NCBI GenBank assembly: GCA_964456985.1
Contig: CAYWDH010000069.1
Coordinates: 1-11,412 of the forward strand
DNA from: WJMT01 sp964456985
Lineage (GTDB): Bacteria; Acidobacteriota; Aminicenantia; Aminicenantales; Aminicenantaceae
DNA length: 11,412 nucleotides
Reading direction: 5' to 3'
Shown: positions 1-6,031 of the stretch, piece after piece
How positions within the stretch are numbered: position 1 is the stretch's first letter
How the letters are laid out: every line of letters begins with the position of its first letter
The notes under the pieces: generated by a model
Databases searched by the model: none
What the model saw: the letters and a program-made list of their open reading frames with translations, nothing else
Told to the model about the DNA's origin: nothing
Translations under genes and position numbers: made by a program

Positions 1-10
1 TGGTCATTCA

Positions 11-135
11 TAAAATATGTATGCGTTTCCATACACATTTACCATGATCGACCCTCTTAGCATTCTTGCTTCATTAAGAACATGATCATTCCATTAGTTC
101 GTGTAATGATTTTGATTTTATGCATACATATTTTA
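11..135. repeat. Nested imperfect palindrome with 14-bp perfect terminal inverted repeats (MITE-like)
   Basis: A perfect 14-bp inverted repeat, TAAAATATGTATGC at 11-24 and its complement at 122-135, encloses further nested complementary segments. CATACAC (30-36) pairs with GTGTAATG (101-108) with one bulged A. ATGATC (44-49) pairs with GATCAT (84-89). TCTTA (55-59) pairs with TAAGA (75-79). The whole 125 nt can therefore fold into one long, interrupted hairpin. Size, terminal repeats and absence of an ORF resemble a miniature inverted-repeat element, and the ends could be read as flanked by TA. The right arm overlaps the outer edge of the 185-bp repeat by about 7 bp (TATTTTA). No transposase is present to assign a family. 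It could equally be a structured intergenic repeat. Confidence 0.5.
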
Positions 136-313
136 CTCTTCGGGCGAGCCGATCTTACAGCATCTGCTTCGTTGCAGGGCATTCGCGGTGAAGGACCACA
201 GCTTCATACCCTGCGCCTCGCATCTGCAGCAACCTCGACTCGTGAATAACCAGGATCAAATACATGCTTTCCGAAGGCTAAATCTTTAAAATCGCTTCAG
301 CCACATGTGATTT
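129..313 (-). repeat. 185-bp intergenic repeat, left copy (inverted relative to the right copy)
   Basis: Read on the minus strand, this sequence starts at the base after the TGA stop of the M28-type gene and matches the sequence after the last plus-strand gene (11229-11412). A hand alignment gives about 22 substitutions and one single-base gap over 185 bp, about 88% identity. The 30 bases at 221-250 are identical to 11320-11291. A conserved stem-loop lies inside: GGGCAT (177-182) with ATACCC (206-211), and GCGGT (185-189) with ACCAC (195-199). I see no coding potential, and no T-tract follows the hairpin, so it is not a classical intrinsic terminator. Its family and function are unknown to me. 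Position and orientation suggest a 3'-end or insertion-site element. Confidence 0.85.
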
Positions 314-1813
314 TCATCTCTTTGAGTTGGCCAGTTCCATAGTGACATAAGTAAGAAGATGGGAGAGGTCCCTCATGAGATCGGGATTCAATTTATCCGG
401 AGTGTCTCTGGTCGTGTAAATGGTGTCAGGAACTTTATCCGACCTAAAGGATAATGAAGGTATCTTTTTTTTTAGAAAGGAATCCGCATCCGAATTCTCC
501 AAGTCCGGAGAGTCAAATGGTTCCGGAATCAAGCTCATTCTCACATTTTTTTTGTTTGATTTGCTTATAACTTTCCATAGACCTGGAAAATCCTCGGCGC
601 CAAAGACCTTTAACCCGTTTCCGATCCCAACCCTATCAATGTTTATAAACAGGACTGTTTTCTCTGCAGGAAACAGGGGATCCTTCAAATACTCCTTTGA
701 TCCCATAAGGCTCTTTTCTTTAGCACCAAATCCGATAAACAGCACAGAGCGTCCCATTCCGGCGGGATTTTTTGAGAGGGCCTCTGCCGCTCCCAGCAGC
801 ACAGCCACCCCAGAAGCGTTATCATCGGCCCCTGGCATTATTTCACTGCAGAGGCCCAAATGATCCAGGTGGGCTCCTATGATTATGACTTCGTCATTAT
901 GGTCGGGATCTTCTCCCCGGAGAAAACCCAAGACATTATATCCGGTCCCTCTAGAATAGTGCTCGGTCAGATTCTCCATTGTAAAAATCTTTCCTGTTTC
1001 AAAAGAAAAGGGGGTTAAATTTTTTCGTATCTCTTCCCTTGCCTCCTCTGGCGAGAATGCGATACCTGAGAAAACATCTTCGGCTACGGAATCCCCGACA
1101 TGAGAGACAAGAAACCCCTCTATATAATCCATATAAGGACCGATTTTTAGGTCATTATAAAGCATGGCTTTGGCTCCCTGGGCAACGGCTATTTTTGCTT
1201 TATAGGGATCGAGTGAATAATGACTCCACTTTTTAAATAATTCCGGATTTCCATTTGGGGATACGGGTATTCCAGGCTCTATGAATACTATTTTCCCATG
1301 GACATCCACGCCCTCATAGTCATTATAATCCAGCTCCGGCGCGTAAATTCCGTATCCCACATACACGACCTCTGCGGTCACAGCCCCTGACCCTGAATCG
1401 CAATCGGGATAGTAGTCTGTCTCATACTCATAATACTTTTTTCTGTTCAGATCTCCTCGGTCGTAATGATAAGCCAGCTCCCCTCCCTCAAAGACCTTTG
1501 TGTAAGGATTGGGGAAGGATTGAAGGTAAGTGTCTTTTTCGCCTGCCGGAGAGATATCCCATTTCCTGAAAAAAGAGGCAACCCATTCAGCGGCTCTTTT
1601 ATATTCCTGAGTCCCCGACAGTCTTCCAGCATATTTCTCTGAAGAAAGTTCTTCCGCATAATCCAGCAGCTTCTGGCTTGAGACCGAACTTACCAAGTCG
1701 TCAAAATCAGGGCCTCCTACCTTTCCTCTGTTTTCGAGCGGCACCGAAGCACAGGAGACGAGCAAGAAAATTAATACAGCCGGACATGTGTGTTTCCATG
1801 GAATTTTTTTCAT
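314..1813 (-). CDS. M28-family (Zn aminopeptidase-like) lipoprotein with PA-type insert, probably catalytically impaired
   Basis: The 499-aa protein starts MKKIPWKHTC and has a lipoprotein signal ending LLVSC, with Cys21 as the predicted lipidated residue, so it should be membrane-anchored outside the cytoplasm. Residues about 140-290 look like a protease-associated (PA) type insert within an M28 fold. The M28 core follows: GAHLDHLG (His315, Asp317), PGADDNASG (Asp330), GAKEKSLMGS (Glu366) and NID (Asp393). In active M28 enzymes the fourth motif reads EE, the first Glu being the general base; here that position is Lys365 (codon 719-721). The last zinc His, normally in a YHTxxDT motif, aligns with Tyr466 in IYTTRDT. 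Three or four zinc ligands remain but catalysis looks impaired. The family normally removes N-terminal residues from peptides. The gene lies 28 nt after the oxoamine synthase stop and is probably cotranscribed with it. A weak purine stretch precedes the ATG. Confidence 0.85.
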   Translation of the reverse strand: MKKIPWKHTCPAVLIFLLVSCASVPLENRGKVGGPDFDDLVSSVSSQKLLDYAEELSSEKYAGRLSGTQEYKRAAEWVASFFRKWDISPAGEKDTYLQSFPNPYTKVFEGGELAYHYDRGDLNRKKYYEYETDYYPDCDSGSGAVTAEVVYVGYGIYAPELDYNDYEGVDVHGKIVFIEPGIPVSPNGNPELFKKWSHYSLDPYKAKIAVAQGAKAMLYNDLKIGPYMDYIEGFLVSHVGDSVAEDVFSGIAFSPEEAREEIRKNLTPFSFETGKIFTMENLTEHYSRGTGYNVLGFLRGEDPDHNDEVIIIGAHLDHLGLCSEIMPGADDNASGVAVLLGAAEALSKNPAGMGRSVLFIGFGAKEKSLMGSKEYLKDPLFPAEKTVLFINIDRVGIGNGLKVFGAEDFPGLWKVISKSNKKNVRMSLIPEPFDSPDLENSDADSFLKKKIPSLSFRSDKVPDTIYTTRDTPDKLNPDLMRDLSHLLTYVTMELANSKR

Positions 1814-1841
1814 TATCTTACGGACATATCCAGTTGAACAT

Positions 1842-3122
1842 TCAATCCTTCAGCTCATCGAAGACCTGCTTCAGAGTTTCAACACACTGATCCATCTGTT
1901 TTTTTGTATGTTTGGATGAAACAGACAATCTCAGCCGGGTTTTATTTTTGGATACAGCCGGATATGTCACAACCCCTGTATACAAACCTCTCTGCTGGAT
2001 CCTCTTGCTTATCTCTCTTAACCTCAGATCGCTTCCGGCCATAACAGGAATCACCTGGGACTTCGTGTTCCCAATATCAAGTCCGGCTTCCTCAAGCTTC
2101 TTGTGCATATAGCGGGTATTCCTCCACAGCTTTTCCCTCTCAGACGGATCCTTTCTGAATACCTCAAGCACCTTTAATATCCCTACGGCTGTATGGGGCG
2201 CCATAGCGCAGGAGAAAACATAGGACCTCGAATACATTCTCAGATAGGTCATAAGCTTCTTGTTTCCTGAGGCAAATCCCCCAATAGCACCGAAAGATTT
2301 ACTGAACGTCCCTATAGAAATATCGATTTCATCCTCGACTCCGAAATGTTCAGCCACACCTCCGCCTTTTTCTCCAAAAACCAAGGTCGCATGTGCTTCA
2401 TCCACCAGTAATTTGGCTCCGTACTTCTTACATATGGGGACTATTTCCCGCAAATTCGCCAGGTCTCCATCCATACTGTAAACTCCCTCTACACAGACCA
2501 GCACACGTTTTTTGTTTGTTTTTTTCAGGACCCTTTCCAGGTGAGATGGATTGTTATGAGAAAAGACTTTAATGTCCGCTCCGGCCATTCTAACTCCATC
2601 ATAAATGGAAGCATGAGACAAAATGTCCAGAACAGCCACATCACCAGGTTTCAGAATGCATGATAGTATCCCTACGTTTGTGCTGTATCCTGTTGGGAAC
2701 ACCACTGATAGTTCTTTTGATTTAAGACGGCTGATCTCTTCTTCCAGCCGGCTTATTGGTTCAGAATAACCACTCAAAAGTGGGGCTGAAACAGCACCGG
2801 TCCCAAACTCATCCAGAGCTTCTTTGACTGCTTTTATGACGTCCGGGTGAAAGGAATATCCGAGGTAATTGTAGGAACAGAAATTGAGGAACTTCCTCAC
2901 AGATTGGGTGTTCCGGTCATAAACTTCCAATTCGGTGCGCGGTCCGGACATCATGGGCTGAACATAGACCATATACTTTTTTTTTACCGCATCATCGACA
3001 TACTCCCAGAAATACTCAGCCGCTTCAAAGAGGTCATCACTCTTAAAATCTGCAAAATCGGATATAGAATAATCATTACAGTCTATTCTCTTCCCTTTTA
3101 AAGCCTTTTTATCTAATACCAT
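1842..3122 (-). CDS. PLP-dependent alpha-oxoamine synthase (serine palmitoyltransferase / KBL / BioF-like)
   Basis: This 426-aa cytoplasmic enzyme belongs to fold-type I PLP enzymes that condense an amino acid with an acyl-CoA and release CO2. Visible family marks are NYLGYS (85-90), the PLP-stacking His170 in SHASIYDG, Asp241 and His244 in VDEAHATLVFG, the Schiff-base Lys275 in TFSKSFGAIGG, and a C-terminal RLRLSVSSKHT segment. These sit about 10 residues beyond the equivalent positions I recall for Sphingomonas serine palmitoyltransferase. The N-terminus (1-75) is acidic and longer than in BioF. In the usual GxxxxHxxLE motif the His aligns with Ile123. Which substrate it uses is not decidable: no biotin, threonine-degradation or sphingolipid partner gene is adjacent. 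The ATG is preceded by AGGA with 6-nt spacing and by a good sigma70-like promoter. It likely forms a two-gene unit with the M28-type gene. Confidence 0.85.
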   Translation of the reverse strand: MVLDKKALKGKRIDCNDYSISDFADFKSDDLFEAAEYFWEYVDDAVKKKYMVYVQPMMSGPRTELEVYDRNTQSVRKFLNFCSYNYLGYSFHPDVIKAVKEALDEFGTGAVSAPLLSGYSEPISRLEEEISRLKSKELSVVFPTGYSTNVGILSCILKPGDVAVLDILSHASIYDGVRMAGADIKVFSHNNPSHLERVLKKTNKKRVLVCVEGVYSMDGDLANLREIVPICKKYGAKLLVDEAHATLVFGEKGGGVAEHFGVEDEIDISIGTFSKSFGAIGGFASGNKKLMTYLRMYSRSYVFSCAMAPHTAVGILKVLEVFRKDPSEREKLWRNTRYMHKKLEEAGLDIGNTKSQVIPVMAGSDLRLREISKRIQQRGLYTGVVTYPAVSKNKTRLRLSVSSKHTKKQMDQCVETLKQVFDELKD

Positions 3123-3148
3123 CTCTTTTCCTGCTTATGTATTTATCC

Positions 3149-3177
3149 TTTATAAAATATTGCCTTCTTTAGGTCAA
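3149..3177 (-). promoter_or_regulatory. Sigma70-like promoter for the oxoamine synthase gene
   Basis: On the minus strand TTGACC (3177-3172) and TATAAA (3154-3149) are separated by exactly 17 nt, each one base from consensus. Transcription would start near 3142, giving a leader of about 20 nt that includes the AGGA ribosome site. This is the best promoter seen in the window. It implies that the oxoamine synthase and M28-type genes can be transcribed independently of the genes upstream. Confidence 0.6.
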
Positions 3178-3268
3178 GCAGTAAACAAACACAGCCTGTT
3201 TATTTGTCCAGATTCCTTAATCCCAGCTCTTTGGTTTTATAGAGATTTATATAAGTAAGTTCTTTGTT

Positions 3269-4165
3269 CTATCTTTTATAAAGATCCAATATAATGTCTT
3301 CAAATATTCCGGCGAGTAAGCGATTAAAAAAATCCGGATTCTCCAGCATCGGAAAATGGCCTGCTCCTGACTGATATATCCAGTCAAATGAGAAGGCATT
3401 TTCAGCTGCAATATCATAGGATGAGTCACGCATTTTTGAATTTATGCAGCGTATGGGAACCTTAATATCCCTGAATGCCGGGGAACCGTCATATCTGAGA
3501 AGGTGTTCGAACATATTCAAAGAACTGTCCGGAGGAGCATTCATCATATCGAGGAGAATTCTTTTCATGATTTCCTGATCCATATCATTATAAAAAAAAG
3601 TTTCCACAGCATATTCTCTCATTCTTTTCTTAAAATCCTCCCGCCACGGCTTGATAAAAAAATCAATCTGTTCCTCACTATAGCTTCGCATGTAATAATC
3701 CTTAAATGTATCAACACCAACCAGACCTATCACTCTATCGGGAATTTTCCTTGCTGTTTCCAGTATAACAGCTCCTCCCATTCCATGACCGACAAGAATG
3801 ATATTTTTCAATCCTTCTTTTTCAATAACGGATACAACATCATTTCCGAAGGCTTCCATGGTCCAGGACTTCCTCTCCGCTCCAGAAAGCCCGTGACCGG
3901 CAAGGTCCAAAACAAGAACCTTATATCCTGAAGAAAAGGCCGGTATTTGATGCTCCCAGTATGTCATATCATTGCACCACTCATGCACAAAAACCAAAGT
4001 GTAATTGCCCACTCCACTTAACTTATAAAAGATATCAATGCCATCTTTGGAGACAGCTCTTTTTGTCCCGGACAACACAGAATCAGACTCTCCCTTTCCG
4101 CCGCAGCAGGTAAAAGACAGAACAAGTCCGGACAGGACTAATATTAAAATAAGATTTTTTTTCAC
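3269..4165 (-). CDS. Alpha/beta-hydrolase-fold lipoprotein with Gly in place of the nucleophile Ser
   Basis: I chose the GTG at 4165 (299 aa) because AAGGGAG lies 7 nt upstream and the product then begins with a clean signal, VKKNLILILVLSGLVLSFTC. A longer TTG-initiated reading from 4213 has no such support. The tandem Cys at the signal end followed by Gly-Gly suggests a lipoprotein, although the lipobox is imperfect. The alpha/beta-hydrolase core is clear: YTLVFVHEWCND (oxyanion HxxxC region), VLDLAGHGLS, the nucleophile elbow, and the terminal GAGHFPMLENP with His270. The elbow reads VGHGMGG, where the family has GHSMGG. The residue is Gly128, codon GGA at 3782-3784, so the normal Ser is absent. 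A candidate acid Asp247 (MRDSS) and His270 remain. It may be non-hydrolytic or use unusual chemistry; substrate unknown. It starts 62 nt after the reductase stop and is likely cotranscribed with that gene. Confidence 0.8.
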   Translation of the reverse strand: MKKNLILILVLSGLVLSFTCCGGKGESDSVLSGTKRAVSKDGIDIFYKLSGVGNYTLVFVHEWCNDMTYWEHQIPAFSSGYKVLVLDLAGHGLSGAERKSWTMEAFGNDVVSVIEKEGLKNIILVGHGMGGAVILETARKIPDRVIGLVGVDTFKDYYMRSYSEEQIDFFIKPWREDFKKRMREYAVETFFYNDMDQEIMKRILLDMMNAPPDSSLNMFEHLLRYDGSPAFRDIKVPIRCINSKMRDSSYDIAAENAFSFDWIYQSGAGHFPMLENPDFFNRLLAGIFEDIILDLYKR

Positions 4166-4172
4166 TGAACCA

Positions 4173-4179
4173 CTCCCTT
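4173..4179 (-). promoter_or_regulatory. Ribosome binding site deciding the GTG start of the hydrolase-fold gene
   Basis: AAGGGAG on the minus strand lies 7 nt before GTG 4165. This fixes the start 16 codons inside the longest open frame and puts the hydrophobic signal sequence at the very N-terminus. Confidence 0.7.
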
Positions 4180-4227
4180 GCTCTTTCTTATACCATAAAA
4201 CTGAGTGAAACAAAAAACGGCGAAAGC

Positions 4228-5220
4228 TCAGCGTGTTCCATAATTATATTTGGTCTTTTCTTCATTTCGGTCCGTGGCAAGGGGAGGTTCAGGAGTAAGT
4301 GAAGATATCCGCTTTCTAAGCTCTGATGTCATTTTGATCTGGATCGAATCAACAGAATCTTTAAGCTGAAGGATGTCTCTTGCTCCAATAATCGGACATG
4401 TCACTGCAGGATGGCTTGCTACCCAAGCAACAGCCAGAGCTGCAGGAGAGAATCCCCTGCTTTGTGCAAATTTTGTGAAATCTTCCGCTGCTTTGTACAT
4501 CCAGTCAAAACCGTACCGGGTCGCATACATCTTGTTCGTGATCAGCCTCCCTGAATTCGGTTTCCTGCCCACTCCATATTTTCCTGTTAAAAGCCCTCCT
4601 CCCAATGGACTGTACGGGACCACTCCCAGTCCTTCGGCCTGGGCCTGGGGAAAAATTTCCACTTCCGCCTGTCGCTTAACAAGATTGTACATTGGCTGTA
4701 TACAGTAAAAAGGAGACCATCCTTTTTTCTCTGCCTCTCCCAGGGCTTTTGCCACCTGCCAGGCAGCAAAATTACTCGCTCCCGGATACAGAATTTTTCC
4801 CTGAGTCACAAGGTCGTCAAGAACTCTTAAAGTTTCTTCCACTGGAGTTACATCATCGAACCTGTGAATATAATAAATATCTATTCTATCAGTCTGAAGG
4901 CGTTTTAAACTGGATTCGACGGCATTCATTATATGGTATCGCGCAGCTCCCCTGGAATTCACATCTTTTCCAGTGGGAAAATAGACCTTGCTTGTTATCA
5001 CCACCTCTTCCCTGCATCCTTTGGTAAGCCTGCCAAGTATTTTTTCCGCTTCTCCCTCATTATACACATCAGCACAGTCAAAAAAATTAATCCCTTTATC
5101 CCGGCAAAAGCCAAACATCTTCTCTGCCATACCCGCATCTGCTTCTTTCCCAAAAGACATGGTCCCAAAACACAATTGGGATACCTTGATTCCGGTTCTT
5201 CCTAATAATTTATATTCCAT
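4228..5220 (-). CDS. Aldo/keto reductase (NADPH-dependent, YajO/Tas-like group)
   Basis: The product (331 aa from ATG 5220, MEYKLLGRTG) is a cytoplasmic (beta/alpha)8-barrel oxidoreductase that reduces carbonyl groups with NAD(P)H. The catalytic tetrad is intact: Asp48 and Tyr53 in FDCADVY, Lys78 in ITSKVY, and His119 in YYIHRFD. The family signatures GRTGIKVSQLCFGTMSFG at the N-terminus, ASNFAAWQV and YSPLGGGLLTGKY are also clear, and length is typical. The frame stays open to a GTG at 5307, but a purine-rich site (AGAGGT) 4-5 nt before ATG 5220, and the family's conserved start, favour the shorter form. The physiological substrate is unknown. A 175-bp gap separates it from the PilZ gene upstream. 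The hydrolase-fold gene follows after 62 bp, so the two probably share a transcript. Confidence 0.9.
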   Translation of the reverse strand: MEYKLLGRTGIKVSQLCFGTMSFGKEADAGMAEKMFGFCRDKGINFFDCADVYNEGEAEKILGRLTKGCREEVVITSKVYFPTGKDVNSRGAARYHIMNAVESSLKRLQTDRIDIYYIHRFDDVTPVEETLRVLDDLVTQGKILYPGASNFAAWQVAKALGEAEKKGWSPFYCIQPMYNLVKRQAEVEIFPQAQAEGLGVVPYSPLGGGLLTGKYGVGRKPNSGRLITNKMYATRYGFDWMYKAAEDFTKFAQSRGFSPAALAVAWVASHPAVTCPIIGARDILQLKDSVDSIQIKMTSELRKRISSLTPEPPLATDRNEEKTKYNYGTR

Positions 5221-5224
5221 ATTG

Positions 5225-5230
5225 ACCTCT
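5225..5230 (-). promoter_or_regulatory. Ribosome binding site deciding the ATG start of the aldo/keto reductase
   Basis: AGAGGT on the minus strand, inside a purine run (AAAGAGAGGT), sits about 4-5 nt before ATG 5220. It supports the 331-aa product that begins exactly at the conserved family N-terminus. Confidence 0.55.
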
Positions 5231-5395
5231 CTTTCAAAAACCTCGCCTTGTTCCTCATCCAGTTTATTTATATTACCATATTGATATTTTGCTTGAAACC
5301 GGTTCACTGCCCCATCGGAATAAAAGGCAACAAAAACTTAGCAGACAAGGGTACTAAAAAAGAAACGGACGGATCCCTATTTTAGAAGAGCTTTT

Positions 5396-5761
5396 CTAGG
5401 ATGTCTTAGAAGCACCGTATAAGTGTTCCATCAGAGTAATAAATTCAGCGGGAAGAGTGTCTATGAATTCAATCCCTATACCAAAATTCTTTTCCTTTTT
5501 AATATTTTCTACCCACCGTATCTTTCCGCGCAAAAAAACCGGGTTCCTCTTTAACAGTGGAAGTTTTATTTTCAACACAGTATTTACAGGATAATATCTA
5601 GGGCATTTTATCCTTACTCCATTCAACGAGAGATTTTCCGTAACAGCTGTGAATTTTTCCGCTTTAGAGCGCTTTCCAGAAGAGGACATCTCCAGAACTT
5701 CCACCTCGACCTCTTGTTTTTCCTGCTTTCTTTTTTCCCGTCTTTTATCCTTTTCCATCAT
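5396..5761 (-). CDS. PilZ-domain protein with variant c-di-GMP-binding motifs
   Basis: A small protein of 121 aa from ATG 5761 (a TTG immediately upstream is in frame but the spacing to AAAGGA favours ATG). The N-terminus is very basic and polar (MMEKDKRREKRKQEK), followed by a beta-rich body: VEVEVLEM, ENLSLNGVRI, VLKIKLPLL, FLRGKIRWVEN, FGIGIEFIDTLP. The order matches a single PilZ domain. The PilZ (D/N)xSxxG motif is present as NLSLNG. The RxxxR motif just before the first strand is degenerate: R11 is followed by Lys at position 15, although R7xxxR11 exists slightly upstream. PilZ domains bind cyclic di-GMP and change conformation; whether this copy binds is uncertain. It is the first gene of the minus strand, has no signal peptide and no output domain, and probably acts by binding a partner protein. 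Confidence 0.8.
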   Translation of the reverse strand: MMEKDKRREKRKQEKQEVEVEVLEMSSSGKRSKAEKFTAVTENLSLNGVRIKCPRYYPVNTVLKIKLPLLKRNPVFLRGKIRWVENIKKEKNFGIGIEFIDTLPAEFITLMEHLYGASKTS

Positions 5762-5768
5762 CAATCTG

Positions 5769-5774
5769 TCCTTT
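5769..5774 (-). promoter_or_regulatory. Ribosome binding site of the PilZ gene
   Basis: AAAGGA on the minus strand lies 7 nt before ATG 5761 and favours this ATG over the in-frame TTG at 5764 and the second ATG at 5758. Confidence 0.55.
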
Positions 5775-6017
5775 GAGTGATATATTATACTACTATTAAT
5801 GGTTTTCCCTTAAATTCAGGGCCTCAATAATCTAACCCCTTGAGATAAATAATATAAACAACATGGACAATAAAAGCAACTTTTTTTGTTGTATTAAGGT
5901 ATATATAATATTAGAATTATTGTGATACATATGACATAAAAAGAGGACAGCTATTCGTAAAAGAAATTATCATATCCTCTAATAAAAGTTGGCATATAAT
6001 TTGCTGTTACTAAAGGT
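5775..6017. promoter_or_regulatory. AT-rich divergent promoter region
   Basis: This non-coding stretch separates the start codons of the PilZ gene (leftward) and the VWFA-related gene (rightward), and must hold promoters for both. For the rightward gene a TATAAT lies at 5904-5909 in a run of alternating A/T, and an overlapping pair TTGTAT (5889-5894) with 17-nt spacing to TAGAAT (5912-5917) is possible; another TATAAT lies at 5995-6000. None has a convincing -35. AGAGGA (5942-5947) and TCCTCT (5975-5980) are a 6-bp inverted repeat that would lie in the leader. I see no small ORF with a ribosome site. Confidence 0.5.
5784..5789 (-). promoter_or_regulatory. Candidate -10 element for the PilZ gene
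   Basis: The minus strand reads TATAAT (5789-5784), preceded by GTA, 23 nt before the ATG. With an 18-nt spacer the -35 position (5813-5808) reads TTAAGG, only a partial match. The -10 is perfect but the -35 is poor, so this is a candidate only. Confidence 0.4.
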
Positions 6018-6031
6018 AAGGAGGAATTTAT

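Noticed and set aside
129..313. CRISPR, tRNA or integron attC reading of the 185-bp repeat
   Set aside because: There are no short regular repeats with spacers, no cloverleaf, and no attC core sites or integrase; only two copies in inverted orientation are seen.
420..863. Plus-strand open frame of 147 codons opposite the M28-type gene
   Set aside because: It is antisense to a gene with clear family motifs, has no ribosome site and no recognisable protein character.
3503..3931. Plus-strand open frame of 142 codons opposite the hydrolase-fold gene
   Set aside because: Composition is unlike a protein domain and the opposite strand carries a conserved alpha/beta-hydrolase fold.
5221..5307. N-terminal extension of the aldo/keto reductase from a GTG at 5307
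   Set aside because: The family N-terminus and a ribosome site fit ATG 5220, and the extra 29 residues match nothing.
5381..5398. Possible terminator after the PilZ stop (TAGAA ... TTCTA)
   Set aside because: Only five AT-rich pairs and no T-tract follow on the minus strand.
5942..5980. 6-bp inverted repeat AGAGGA / TCCTCT in the leader of the VWFA-related gene
   Set aside because: The arms are short with a 27-nt loop in AT-rich DNA, so chance is likely; noted only as part of the divergent region.
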